Source: Demequina sp. NBRC 110055 (GTDB taxonomy: Bacteria; Actinomycetota; Actinomycetes; Actinomycetales; Demequinaceae). Taken from it: DNA of 64,000 bases. How positions within the stretch are numbered: the stretch's first letter is position 1; each line of letters opens with the position of its first letter. Location: positions 806,001 through 870,000 of the forward strand of contig NZ_BBRL01000004.1 of NCBI RefSeq assembly GCF_002090135.1. Direction: 5' to 3'. Both the position numbers and the translations under genes were made by a program. Below are positions 7,845 through 16,359 of this stretch, piece by piece. The notes under the pieces are model-generated. The model did not search any database and was not told the DNA's origin. It saw only the letters and a program-made list of their open reading frames with translations.

Positions 7845-8222
7845 CGAGGGTCCTTTCAGGCGGGGCGCGTGGAACACGGGCGCCTCGATGCGCGGGGTCT
7901 CCATCGTCACATGGCCATGCCACCTGCCAGCGCGTTTTCGGCTACGCCCCGGTTGCGGTTGCGTCACATTTCGGACACGGACCGGGACCTAGGGCCGTCG
8001 GCTGTGACCGTTCCCAATGGGAGGGTAGTGTGACACGACGGACCCGAAGACGGGTCCTTTCGCGCGAGGCCCCTCGCCGGCGCGACCGTCGCCTCCCGCC
8101 CCGGCCGCACTGCGCTTTCCTCCCTTTGGTGACGGATGTTGCCAGCCCGAGTGATGCATCGGCCCCGCGCCCCTCCTACCCCGGACGCGCCCGCGCGCCC
8201 CTGTACCGAAAGGACGGCTCGC
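7845..8222. promoter_or_regulatory. Divergent intergenic region with long MFS leader
   Basis: This 378-bp gap separates the minus-strand lipoprotein from the MFS gene. A plausible plus-strand promoter is TGTGAC (8003-8008), a 17-nt spacer, and TAGTGT (8026-8031). Right after the expected start site a small hairpin GGACCCG-AAGA-CGGGTCC (8040-8057) is followed by TTT, leaving a leader of about 185 nt before the MFS ATG. No known riboswitch was recognised. Confidence 0.4.
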
Positions 8223-9617
8223 ATGAGCGCCACCGCGACCGCCTCCGCCCCCACCCTGACCGCCTCGCTGAAGCGCGGCGTGTTCTGGAACTACGGCGGC
8301 CTGTACTTCTTCTACTTCGCCATCTGGCAGATCGCCTTCAGCTTCCTGGGCCTGTGGCTCGCCGACGGCGGCATGAAGTCGGGCAACATCGGCCTGGTCA
8401 ACTCCGTGATGGCCATCACCGCGCTGTGCCTGCAGCCGCTCTACGGCTACCTGCAGGACCGCCTGGGGCTGCGCAAGTACCTCTTCGCGTTTGTGGCGCT
8501 GTGCGCCGCGATGGTCGGGCCGTTCTTCTCCTTCGTGTTCGTGCCCCTGATGGGTGTCAACATGACGCTCGCCGCGGTGGTGGGTGGCATGTACCTGGCT
8601 CTGGTCCTGCTCGCCGGTGTGTCGGTCGTCGAGGCCTTCAATGAGCGTGCATCGCGCGCCAACGGGTTCGAGTACGGCCACGCCCGCCTGTTTGGCTCCC
8701 TCGGTGGCGCCTCGGCCACCTTCGTGGGCGGCGTCCTGTGGGCGACCAACCCCGACAGCGTGTGGTGGGCCGCGACGTTCTGCGCCCTCGTGCTGGGTGT
8801 GCTGTTGTTCGTGGCGCGGGTGCCCGATGCCGCCCGTGACACCGGCGTCGCCGATGGCGAGGAGGCCGGCGAGGGCATCTCGATGGCCACCCTCAAGACG
8901 CTGCTGCGCGACCGCAGTTTCGTGGGATTCGTGGTGTTGATGTTCGGCACCGCCGCCCTGTACGACGTCTTCGACCAGCAGTTCTCCGTGTACTTCGCGA
9001 GCCTCGTCGAGCACGGCAACCCCGAGCAGCTCTTCGCCAACGTGGTGACCATCCAGATCTTCGCCGAGGCTGCCGTGATGCTGATCGCGCCGTGGTTCGT
9101 CAACAAGATCGGCGCCAAGCGCGGCCTGCAGTTGTTCGCCGCCATCCTCGTGGTGCGCGTGCTCGGCTCGGCGCTCTTCACCACCACCGAGGCGCTCATC
9201 GCCTGGCGCCTGCTCGCAGCGATCGAGATGCCCCTGATGCTCGTGTCGGTAATGAAGTACATCACCCGCATGTTCAACGTGCGGATCTCGGCCACCGCGT
9301 ACATGCTCGGCTTCGGTGTCGCCAAGTCGCTCGGTGTGGCGCTGTTCTCGACCACCTTCGGCGTGATGTACCAGGAGATCGGCTTCTCCAACGGCTACCT
9401 CATCATGGCCGGCGTGATCACCACCGTGACCGTCATCGCGAGCTTCATGATGCGCAATGACAAGGGTCTGCTGGCTCCCGGTGAGACCGGGTCTGGCGAG
9501 ACCCTCGACGCTGCGGATGCCGACGGCGTGGGGACGGCGGCCGCGGTGGCTGGCTCCGCCTCCGGCGAGGCCCGCCGCCCCGGTGACCCCGAGGTAGTGG
9601 ATTCTGCTCGCAAGTAG
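8223..9617 (+). CDS. MFS oligosaccharide symporter (LacY/OHS type)
   Basis: This 464-residue integral membrane protein has 12 predicted transmembrane segments. Its N-terminal FWNYGGLYFFYFAIWQIAF and the loop YGYLQDRLGLRKYL fit the oligosaccharide:H+ symporter family of the major facilitator superfamily (LacY and sucrose permease type). It is expected to import a short oligosaccharide driven by protons. The ATG at 8223 follows GAAAGGA and begins MSATATASAP; the frame is open further upstream but without a ribosome site. The next gene is a GH43 glycosidase, which suggests import of arabino-oligosaccharides. The C-terminal 45 residues are a Gly/Ala/Asp-rich cytoplasmic tail. Confidence 0.88.
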   Translation: MSATATASAPTLTASLKRGVFWNYGGLYFFYFAIWQIAFSFLGLWLADGGMKSGNIGLVNSVMAITALCLQPLYGYLQDRLGLRKYLFAFVALCAAMVGPFFSFVFVPLMGVNMTLAAVVGGMYLALVLLAGVSVVEAFNERASRANGFEYGHARLFGSLGGASATFVGGVLWATNPDSVWWAATFCALVLGVLLFVARVPDAARDTGVADGEEAGEGISMATLKTLLRDRSFVGFVVLMFGTAALYDVFDQQFSVYFASLVEHGNPEQLFANVVTIQIFAEAAVMLIAPWFVNKIGAKRGLQLFAAILVVRVLGSALFTTTEALIAWRLLAAIEMPLMLVSVMKYITRMFNVRISATAYMLGFGVAKSLGVALFSTTFGVMYQEIGFSNGYLIMAGVITTVTVIASFMMRNDKGLLAPGETGSGETLDAADADGVGTAAAVAGSASGEARRPGDPEVVDSARK

Positions 9618-9623
9618 GTCCGT

Positions 9624-9660
9624 CCCGGCACGCCGCATCGATGGCGCGCGGCGTGCCGGG
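9624..9660 (+). terminator. Hairpin terminator after MFS gene
   Basis: CCCGGCACGCCGC pairs perfectly with GCGGCGTGCCGGG around an 11-nt loop, 6 nt after the stop codon. There is no strong T-run, so termination may be partial. Confidence 0.6.
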
Positions 9661-9686
9661 GCTTCACTTCGCTGTGGAGCTCAACC

Positions 9687-9773
9687 GTTGTCCACTGGGG
9701 CGCGGCGGGGTGCAGGGGAGCGCACTGGTTGTCCACTGGGCTGCTGGCCCGGGGGCCCGCACCCCAGTGGACA
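9687..9773. repeat. Direct and inverted copies of TTGTCCACTGGG
   Basis: GTTGTCCACTGGG occurs at 9687-9699 and 9728-9740, and its inverse CCCCAGTGGACA at 9762-9773. Either direct copy can form a long hairpin with the inverted copy. Confidence 0.7.
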
Positions 9774-9885
9774 CTCCATGTGCCCGCGTGCACCGCGGTG
9801 CATCCTGGTGGGCACTCAGTGAGGCGAAGCGCCAGCCGCACGCACGGGACCTTCGCCGCTTCCTCCACCCCGCTCGTCGGGTACC

Positions 9886-9903
9886 ATTTACAACGTTAGA
9901 AAA
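9886..9903. promoter_or_regulatory. Putative LacI operator at GH43 promoter
   Basis: ATTTACAACGTTAGAAAA has the CAACGTT core of the stronger operators upstream of the ABC and GH2 genes and overlaps the likely -10 box TACCAT. The outer arms are weaker, so affinity may be lower. Confidence 0.5.
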
Positions 9904-9972
9904 TGGCGTCGTCGCTGAGGACGCCGCGCGCGGAGAGTCATCCCGCGCGTGCCCACCAAGACTGAGGTCATC

Positions 9973-11016
9973 ATGTCCAACGACCAGAGCATCCCAAGCC
10001 CCATCGTGCTGCAGCGCGCCGACCCGTGCGTCCTGCGCGTCGACGACCAGTACTACTTCACGGGCTCGTACCCGCTGTACGACCGCATCGTGCTGCGTCG
10101 CGCGGAGCGCCTCGAGGACCTGCAGGCAGCCGACGAGGTCACCATCTGGACCAAGCACCAGTCCGGCCCGCAGTCGAACCTCATCTGGGCCCCCGAGATC
10201 CACCGTGTGAATGGTGCCTGGTACATCTACTACGCCGCCTCGCCCAACGGTGCGCCCAGCGCCGACGAGCCCGGCGCCGCGGAGACCTTCAACCACCGCG
10301 TCTACTGCCTCGAGTGCACCGACGACGACCCGATCACGGGAACGTGGGTCGAGCGCGGCCAGGTCGACACCGGCTGGGAGACGTTCGCTCTCGACGCAAC
10401 CAGCTTTGTGCACGGCGGCGAGCAGTACCTGGTGTGGGCGCAGCAGGACCTCGCGATCGAGGGCAACTCGAACCTGTACATCGCACGTATGGCCAACCCC
10501 TGGACGCTCGCGACCCCCGCGGTCCTCCTCACCCGTCCCGAGTTCGACTGGGAATGCCAGGTGTTCTCCGTCAACGAGGGCGCGAGCGTGCTCATTCGCG
10601 ACGGACGCATCTACCTCACGTACTCCGCCTCGGGCACCGGCATCGAGTACGCGATGGGGCTGCTCACGGCGGACGCCGACGCCGACCTTCTCGACCCCGC
10701 GTCGTGGACCAAGTCGGACCAGCCGGTCTTCACCTCGGACCCGAGCGTCGACATTTACGGACCGGGCCACAACTCGTTCACCGAGGACGCCGACGGCAAC
10801 ACCGTGCTCGTCTACCACGCCCGCACCTACACCACCATCGTGGGCGACCCGCTGTGGGAGCCCAACCGCCAGGCATGCGCGCAGGTGCTGCCGTTCGTCG
10901 ACGGCGAGCCACAGTGGGGCACGCCCGCGCCGCTGCAGCGCCCCGTGCCCACCTCGATCGAGGTGCTGCCGGCGAGCGGGATGACGACGGCCGATGCGGA
11001 GGCTCAGCCCGCGTAA
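9973..11016 (+). CDS. Glycoside hydrolase family 43, probable alpha-L-arabinofuranosidase
   Basis: This 347-residue intracellular protein has no signal peptide. Five-bladed beta-propeller GH43 hallmarks are visible: RADPCVL near residue 17 (Asp base), WAPEIHRVNGAWYIYYAA near residue 77, FALDATSF near residue 140 (pKa-modulating Asp), and SVNEGASVL near residue 201 (Glu acid). It most resembles the GH43 group of exo-acting alpha-L-arabinofuranosidases working on arabinan or arabino-oligosaccharides; xylosidase activity cannot be excluded. It follows the oligosaccharide symporter and has a LacI-type operator, so it probably digests imported arabino-oligosaccharides together with the GH51 and GH2 enzymes. 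The ATG at 9973 was preferred over the upstream frame start at 9949. Confidence 0.88.
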   Translation: MSNDQSIPSPIVLQRADPCVLRVDDQYYFTGSYPLYDRIVLRRAERLEDLQAADEVTIWTKHQSGPQSNLIWAPEIHRVNGAWYIYYAASPNGAPSADEPGAAETFNHRVYCLECTDDDPITGTWVERGQVDTGWETFALDATSFVHGGEQYLVWAQQDLAIEGNSNLYIARMANPWTLATPAVLLTRPEFDWECQVFSVNEGASVLIRDGRIYLTYSASGTGIEYAMGLLTADADADLLDPASWTKSDQPVFTSDPSVDIYGPGHNSFTEDADGNTVLVYHARTYTTIVGDPLWEPNRQACAQVLPFVDGEPQWGTPAPLQRPVPTSIEVLPASGMTTADAEAQPA

Positions 11017-11027
11017 GGATGAATGCG

Positions 11028-11059
11028 AGCGGGGCCGGTGCCGAGGCATCGGCCCCGCT
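11028..11059 (+). terminator. Hairpin terminator after GH43
   Basis: AGCGGGGCCG pairs with CGGCCCCGCT around a 12-nt loop, followed by TTGTCGTTT, 12 nt after the GH43 stop. Confidence 0.65.
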
Positions 11060-11129
11060 TTGTCGTTTCGCGACCAATTCCTACCGACGCATGGAATGTG
11101 GGCGGTCTTGCAGGTGGCATAGTCATCCC

Positions 11130-13298
11130 GTGGACTCGCCTTGGGAGGGCGCCGGGACCACGTCGGCGCCCACAGCGTTGCCCGCCGGCCGCGCCGACGG
11201 CGCCGCCGGCGACTTTGACGCGGCCACGGTCGCACTCGAGGTGCTGTTCGCGTCGCCGCTCGCGATCGTCATCGTGCCCGGCGAGGAGCCGCTGGTGCTC
11301 ACGTCACCGTTGGGCGGCGAGACGCCGACCGCCGTGGCGAGCCTGGCGCTCCGTGTGCAGCACGGTCGCATGACCGAGGAACGAACGCCGGCGGGGTTCG
11401 CGTCGACAGGCGCACATGCCACCGGTGTGACGCACGTGGGGCGCGCCATCGCGGCGGGGCGCAGCCACGTGAGCGATCTTCATGACGAGGACGGGACGGT
11501 GCTTGGCACCCTTGCCATCGTCGACCTCGCCGACGGGGGTCCCTTTGAGGCCGAGGCGGCGCGCGCCATTGCCGACGTGTCGCTGCTCGTGGCCGACAGG
11601 CTGCAGTCGCGGTGCCGTGAGGTGCGCCGTGCCGCTACCGAGGCGCGCTTTAGGAACATCGCGGCTACCTCGCCCGACGCGATCATGTGCGCCGACGGTG
11701 AGGGTCGCACAACGTTCTGGAACGCCGCGGCCGAGCAGCTCTTTGGCTACAGCGCCGCGGAAATGCTCGGCTCGCCGCTCGAGCGGATCATCCCCCAGGA
11801 GCAGCGCGCCGAGTTCTTCCGCGATTTCGAGCGGCTGTCGGCGGCGCTGGGAGGCGCGGCCCCTGACCACCGCGTCCGGGCGGAGGGGCAGCGCCGGGAT
11901 GGCACCAGAATTCCCGTCGAGCTCTCGTTGTCGTCGTGGTGGGAGGGCTCCGAGATGGCCGTGGGCGCCATCGTGAGGGACCTCACCGCACAACTGGACG
12001 TCGAGCGTCGGCTCTACCGACTGGCGACCACCGACTCGCTCACGGGACTCAAGAGCAGGGGCTCCTTGCACGAGGCGCTTGAGCGACACGTGTCGCGCCG
12101 GGAGCCCGTCACGTTCATCATGCTTGACCTGGACGGATTCAAGGAGGTCAACGACACCCTGGGACACACCGTCGGCGACGAGCTCCTGACGATGGTCGCG
12201 ACGAGGCTCAAGGCGTCGATGGAGGGCGCGAGCTGCGTGGGGCGCCTGGGCGGGGACGAGTTCGCCGTTCTTGTCGAGGGCGACGACGCCGCGCGAGCCA
12301 TCGACCTGGGCGACACCCTGATTCGCGCCGTGAGCGGTCAGTACGTCGCCAAGCGCCAGCGCGTCGACATTGGCGTGTCGGTGGGGATCGCGGCGTATCC
12401 GCAAGACGCGCAATCGGCCGAGATGCTGGTGAGCGCCGCCGACCTTGCGCTGTACAGCGCGAAGGGCCGCGGTCGCGGGCATGTGTGCGTGTACGAGCCG
12501 GCGTTGCGCAAGGGTGCCATCGAGCAGCACACGCTGCGCCAGGAACTGCGGACGGCGTATCACGAGGGACAGTTTGAGCTGGTGTACCAACCGCAATGGG
12601 CGCGTGGGGGCGCGACCCTCGTCGGTGCCGAGGCCCTGATGCGGTGGAACCATCCCACGCGAGGGCAATTGTCCCCGGCGCACTTCATCGACACGCTCGC
12701 GCGCAAGCCGATCGCGCCAGCAGTGGGCGAGTGGGTGATCCGCACCGCGTGCGAACAGGCGGCGCGATGGCGCGAGGAGATCCCCGACTTCCACATCGCG
12801 GTCAACCTGTTCGAGTCTCAGCTGCGCAGCGACACGTTGGTCGAATCGGTCGAGCGCATCCTCGCGGACACCGGCCTGCCCGGCAGCGCGCTCGAGTTGG
12901 AGCTTGTCGAGACGATCCTGACCCGCGATGACGACGAGACCGCCCGGGCGCTCGCGGGCCTGCGTGACCTCGGCGTGTCCCTCGCCTTCGACGACTACGG
13001 CACGGGCTTCGCCTCGCTGAGCCTACTCAAGCGCTACCCGGTGTCGCGCCTCAAGATCGACCGGACGTTTGTGCGTGGCGTGGACGCCGATGACGAGAAC
13101 GCCGCCGTCGTCAACGCCGTGCTGTACCTCGCGAGCATCTTCGGCCTGGAGGTGGTGGCCGAGGGCATCGAGACAGAGGCGGAGCTGGCCTTCCTCCGCG
13201 GCACCAGCTGCGCGTTCTACCAGGGCTACCTTTTGGGACGGCCGATGCCCGTGGCCGCCTTCGAAGAGACCTGCCTATCCCCGGCCGCGACAGACTGA
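11130..13298 (+). CDS. GAF-like/PAS-GGDEF-EAL cyclic-di-GMP signalling protein
   Basis: This soluble multidomain protein of about 722 residues makes and/or degrades cyclic di-GMP. An N-terminal GAF-like region (about residues 25-165) precedes a PAS domain (FRNIAATSPDAIM... to about residue 290). A GGDEF domain with intact GGDEF at GRLGGDEFAVL follows, then an EAL domain with GAEALMRW, DDYGTGFASL and KIDRTFV. Both catalytic motifs look intact, so it may be bifunctional. GTG at 11130 was chosen because CATAGT lies 6 nt upstream (leaderless geometry). The ATG at 11091 is an alternative, and the frame is open far upstream only as a shadow of GH43. It sits inside the sugar locus but has no recognised operator. 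Confidence 0.88.
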   Translation: MDSPWEGAGTTSAPTALPAGRADGAAGDFDAATVALEVLFASPLAIVIVPGEEPLVLTSPLGGETPTAVASLALRVQHGRMTEERTPAGFASTGAHATGVTHVGRAIAAGRSHVSDLHDEDGTVLGTLAIVDLADGGPFEAEAARAIADVSLLVADRLQSRCREVRRAATEARFRNIAATSPDAIMCADGEGRTTFWNAAAEQLFGYSAAEMLGSPLERIIPQEQRAEFFRDFERLSAALGGAAPDHRVRAEGQRRDGTRIPVELSLSSWWEGSEMAVGAIVRDLTAQLDVERRLYRLATTDSLTGLKSRGSLHEALERHVSRREPVTFIMLDLDGFKEVNDTLGHTVGDELLTMVATRLKASMEGASCVGRLGGDEFAVLVEGDDAARAIDLGDTLIRAVSGQYVAKRQRVDIGVSVGIAAYPQDAQSAEMLVSAADLALYSAKGRGRGHVCVYEPALRKGAIEQHTLRQELRTAYHEGQFELVYQPQWARGGATLVGAEALMRWNHPTRGQLSPAHFIDTLARKPIAPAVGEWVIRTACEQAARWREEIPDFHIAVNLFESQLRSDTLVESVERILADTGLPGSALELELVETILTRDDDETARALAGLRDLGVSLAFDDYGTGFASLSLLKRYPVSRLKIDRTFVRGVDADDENAAVVNAVLYLASIFGLEVVAEGIETEAELAFLRGTSCAFYQGYLLGRPMPVAAFEETCLSPAATD

Positions 13299-13402
13299 AC
13301 CGCCGCGACCCTGTGAAATGGTCCGAGCTGCGCCACGCCGCCGAGGATGGCCGATGCTGAGGCTCGCCCGGCGTCTCGGGCCGAGTTTCGGTTCACACTG
13401 CC
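13289..13402. repeat. Intergenic inverted-repeat element, copy B
   Basis: The ends are GACAGACTGAACCG and CGGTTCACACTGCC, with an inner GCGCCACGCCG and GGCCGATGC shared in order with the element at 23806-23902. The left end overlaps the stop of the GGDEF-EAL gene and the right end stops just before the lacI stop. Confidence 0.6.
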
Positions 13403-13413
13403 GGGGCAGCAGG

Positions 13414-14406
13414 CTAGCGCTCGACGAGGTGGTGAGGAACCTCGATGTGACCGCGTCTGCCCCGGGCGCCGTCGGCGAGCAGGTCGAGCATGAGGGTGCT
13501 TGCGGAGGCGACGCCGGGGTCGACGCTCGCAAGCGGCGGCACCGTGTACTTGCCCTCCTCGATGGCGTCGTAACCGATGACGCGTACCTGGTCGGGCTGC
13601 GAGTACCCGTGACGGGCGAGGGTGAAGTGCGCGCCGAACGCCAAGGAGTCGTTGAAGCAGAACACCCCGTCGAAGTCGGTGCCGCGCTCCAGCAGGGACT
13701 CGACTGCGGCGGTGCCCTCGGCCCTGTTGTAGTTCTCGACCTCGACCAGCAGGGACTCGTCGAAGCCGATGCCCGCCTCGTCGAGGGCTTGGCGGTAGCC
13801 GGCCAGGCGCAGCCGTGCCGTCTCGGTGTGCGAGTGGGGCTGGACGCCGACGACGGCGATGCGGCGGCAGCCGTGGTCGATGAGGTAGCGCGTGGCGTCG
13901 GCGGCCGCGGCGGTGTTGTCGGGGCCCACATGCGCGACCGCGTCGCCGGCGATGGTCTGGCCCAGCTCGCCGATGAGCAGCAGGGGCACCTCGCTGCGGC
14001 GAGCCTCGATGTCGGCGGCGGTGAGCGCGAGGGGGCTGAGGATGATGCCGTCGACGGCGGGAAGCCGCTGCGCCTCGATGACGGCAAGCTCGACGTCTGC
14101 CTTGGCCTTGGTCTGGGTGACGAGCACCGTGAGTCCGCGCTCCTGGGCGCGGTCGACGAGTTCGGCCGCGAGCTCCGCGAAGTACGGCTCGGCGAGGTTG
14201 GGGATGCACAGCGCGATGGTGCCGCTGCGGCCCTGGCGCAGCTGGCGCGCGGCGAGGTTGGGGCGGTAGCCCAGCTCGTCGATGGCGATCAGGATCCGGT
14301 CGCGCACCGCGTCGCTGACCCAACCGGTGCCGTTGACGACGTTCGACACCGTCTTGGTGCTGACGCCGACGTGTTCCGCGACGTCTGCGAGCCGTACCCG
14401 CTTCAT
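13414..14406 (-). CDS. LacI-family transcriptional repressor
   Basis: This 330-residue regulator has an N-terminal LacI helix-turn-helix (VRLADVAEHVGVSTKTVSNVVNG, residues 4-26) and hinge region (GYRPNLAARQLRQGRSG). A periplasmic-binding-protein-like effector domain follows, with IALCIPNL, DGIILSPL and GVFCFNDSLAFGA. The ATG at 14406 follows GGGAGAGG and places the HTH at residue 4; upstream in-frame codons would add an unconserved tail. It is divergent from the ABC permease gene, and two CAACGTT-type palindromes lie between them. It very probably represses the ABC, GH51, GH2 and GH43 units until a sugar such as an arabinose- or galactose-containing oligosaccharide binds. Confidence 0.92.
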   Translation of the reverse strand: MKRVRLADVAEHVGVSTKTVSNVVNGTGWVSDAVRDRILIAIDELGYRPNLAARQLRQGRSGTIALCIPNLAEPYFAELAAELVDRAQERGLTVLVTQTKAKADVELAVIEAQRLPAVDGIILSPLALTAADIEARRSEVPLLLIGELGQTIAGDAVAHVGPDNTAAAADATRYLIDHGCRRIAVVGVQPHSHTETARLRLAGYRQALDEAGIGFDESLLVEVENYNRAEGTAAVESLLERGTDFDGVFCFNDSLAFGAHFTLARHGYSQPDQVRVIGYDAIEEGKYTVPPLASVDPGVASASTLMLDLLADGARGRRGHIEVPHHLVER

Positions 14407-14475
14407 GGCCTGCCTCTCCCGCGCCCCCACAGGCACCGCTTTTCGACGAGTGGTAGCCCGATCCTAGCGGTGTGC

Positions 14476-14481
14476 TACTGT
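14476..14481 (+). promoter_or_regulatory. Possible -10 hexamer TACTGT of ABC transporter operon
   Basis: TACTGT stands 16 nt before the first operator, so RNA polymerase would initiate inside or next to the operator pair. The minus-strand lacI promoter probably shares this region (TAGGAT on the minus strand near 14461-14466). Confidence 0.35.
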
Positions 14482-14496
14482 GACGAACACAAGTTC

Positions 14497-14512
14497 AGTT
14501 CAACGTCGAACT
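14497..14512. promoter_or_regulatory. Putative LacI operator O1
   Basis: AGTTCAACGTCGAACT is a 16-bp palindrome with one mismatched pair. It lies 85 bp upstream of the permease start and 91 bp upstream of the divergent lacI start. Confidence 0.75.
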
Positions 14513-14565
14513 ATGACGGAGGTCCGGCCGCTCACAAGGCGAGCTCGCGGCCTCTCGATCCAAAT

Positions 14566-14581
14566 AGTTCAACGTTGTACT
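14566..14581. promoter_or_regulatory. Putative LacI operator O2
   Basis: AGTTCAACGTTGTACT is a 16-bp near-perfect palindrome ending 15 bp before the permease ATG. Its centre is 69 bp from O1, a spacing that could allow looping. Confidence 0.78.
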
Positions 14582-14596
14582 AGGTGGAAGGAAGAC

Positions 14597-15469
14597 ATGA
14601 GAGCACACGGAGCGCGGTGGGTCCCCTACCTCTACATCGCCCCGGTCGTGATCATCGCTGGCGTGCTGTTGTACACCACGATTGGGTTCGCGGGCTTTGC
14701 GAGCCTGACGGACTGGAACGGCCTCACCAGCATGGAGTTCATCGGCGTGCAGAACTACGTCGACATGTTCGGCGACAGGACGTTCTACATCGCCCTGCGC
14801 AACACGCTGCTGTTCATGGTGGTCACGATCGTGCTGCAGGCCGCGATCGGCCTGCTCATCGCGGTCATCGCCAAGGAGAAGCTTCCCGGCAGCGGATTCT
14901 TCAAGGCCGTCTTCTTCCTGCCCATCGCCATGGCCCCCGCGATCATCGCGACCGTCTTCAAGTACATGTACGAGGCCAACTACGGCTCGCTGAATGAGAC
15001 CCTGCGCGCGCTGGGCATCCTCGACGACGGCGCCGTCATCCAGTGGCTGGGGGCCGACCTGGGCGTCTGGTCGATCATCATCATCAACGTCTTCTCGTGG
15101 ATGGGCTTCTCGATGATGGTCTACTACGCGAGCCTCATGAGCATTCCCGAGGAGATGTACGAGGCCGCCGAGCTCGACGGCGCGGGCTGGTGGCGCCGCC
15201 TGTTCAGCATCACCATCCCCTCGCTGAAGGGCACGACGGCGGTGCTGGTGACGCTCGGCATCGTCGGCTCGCTGAAGACCTTCGACCAGGTGTGGCTGAC
15301 CACCCAGGGCGGCCCCGGCGTGTCCACCCACTTCCTCACCACGTACCTCTACCAGGCGCGACTCGACCGCGAGGCGGGCTACTCCGCCGCGCTCGGCATC
15401 GTGATCCTCGTCATCGCCTTCGCGCTCGCCGCGATCCAGGGCCGCATGGCGAACAGGAAGGACTCCTGA
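14597..15469 (+). CDS. Sugar ABC transporter permease (MalF type)
   Basis: This 290-residue membrane protein has six transmembrane segments. The EAA loop that contacts the ATPase is visible as EAAELDGAGWWRRLFSITIP near residue 190, which places it in the CUT1 carbohydrate importer family. The ATG at 14597 follows GGAAGGAAG; an earlier in-frame start at 14480 would run through both operators and is rejected. The stop overlaps the next gene's ATG (TGATG), so the two permeases are coupled. No ATPase gene is nearby, and such systems often use a shared MsiK-type ATPase encoded elsewhere. Confidence 0.93.
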   Translation: MRAHGARWVPYLYIAPVVIIAGVLLYTTIGFAGFASLTDWNGLTSMEFIGVQNYVDMFGDRTFYIALRNTLLFMVVTIVLQAAIGLLIAVIAKEKLPGSGFFKAVFFLPIAMAPAIIATVFKYMYEANYGSLNETLRALGILDDGAVIQWLGADLGVWSIIIINVFSWMGFSMMVYYASLMSIPEEMYEAAELDGAGWWRRLFSITIPSLKGTTAVLVTLGIVGSLKTFDQVWLTTQGGPGVSTHFLTTYLYQARLDREAGYSAALGIVILVIAFALAAIQGRMANRKDS

Positions 15470-16272
15470 TGAAGACCCGCAGAACCAAGGCCGCCACCGT
15501 GGCGATGTACGCCGTACTGATCGGCCTCGCCGCGCTGTGGCTCTACCCCATCGGCGTGGCCATCGTGAAGTCCTTCGCGATCGGCGGCATCGGCAACTAC
15601 GAGGCCGTCCTCAACCACCCCCAGTTCAACTACTGGTCCGCGGTAGGCAACAGCTTCCTCATCGCCGGCGGCTCCACAGTCGTCATCGTCATCATCGGGT
15701 CGCTGGGCGCCTTCGCCTTCTCCCGCATGCGCTTCCGTGGCCGCACGGTCATCTACCGCCTGCTGCTCGCGTGCCTCGCGATCCCGATCGCCGCGGTCGT
15801 CACGCCCCTGTTCACGATCATCTCCGGCATGGAGCTGCGCAACACGTACATCGGCGTGATCCTGCCGCTCGTCTCGTTCAACGTCGTCATCATGCTGATG
15901 CTGCTGAAGAACGCGTTCGACGGCATCCCCGAGGAGATCGTCGAGGCCGCCACGATCGATGGCGCGCGCCCGTTCCGCATCTTCTGGCAGATCTTCGTGC
16001 CCCTGTCGGGTCCGGCGATCGCCACCGTCAGCGTGCTCTCGTTCGTGTACTGCTGGAACGAATACCTGCTGCCCAACCTGCTGCTGTCGGACGAGTCGAT
16101 GTACCCGGTCACACAGGCCGTGTCGCTGTTGCAGTTCGAGCGCATGAGCCAGGAGCAGATCGCCCAGCTGTACTCGGGCCTCATCCTCCTGACCATTCCG
16201 TCGCTGCTGGTCTACGTCTCCAGCCAGCGCTACCTGCAGACCGGCATCACCGCCGGCGCGGTCAAGAGCTAG
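15469..16272 (+). CDS. Sugar ABC transporter permease (MalG type)
   Basis: This 267-residue membrane protein is the second CUT1 permease half, with six transmembrane segments and the EAA loop EAATIDGARPFRIFWQIFVP near residue 160. It begins within the stop of the preceding permease (TGATG overlap). It forms the translocation pore together with that protein and receives sugar from the binding protein encoded next. It is slightly short at the N-terminus compared with MalG but has all core helices. Confidence 0.93.
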   Translation: MKTRRTKAATVAMYAVLIGLAALWLYPIGVAIVKSFAIGGIGNYEAVLNHPQFNYWSAVGNSFLIAGGSTVVIVIIGSLGAFAFSRMRFRGRTVIYRLLLACLAIPIAAVVTPLFTIISGMELRNTYIGVILPLVSFNVVIMLMLLKNAFDGIPEEIVEAATIDGARPFRIFWQIFVPLSGPAIATVSVLSFVYCWNEYLLPNLLLSDESMYPVTQAVSLLQFERMSQEQIAQLYSGLILLTIPSLLVYVSSQRYLQTGITAGAVKS

Positions 16273-16359
16273 CGACACGAGTTCAACCCCCACATGAGTG
16301 CCGCCCCCGGTGCTCGTCCCCTAGGTGGGCTTGCCCACCACCACACTCAAGGAGGAGTC

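Larger units (their letters stand above)
9618..9972. promoter_or_regulatory. Intergenic region between MFS and GH43
   Basis: This 355-bp gap holds, in order, the MFS terminator, a cluster of short repeats (9687-9773) and the GH43 promoter. TACCAT (9882-9887) can act as -10 and is overlapped by the CAACGTT operator. The GH43 start has GAGG as ribosome binding site. No gene was found. Confidence 0.5.

Noticed and set aside
10026-11129. Very long N-terminal extension of the GGDEF-EAL frame
   Set aside because: It runs as an Arg-rich shadow through GH43 and its terminator; domain homology begins only after about 11190.
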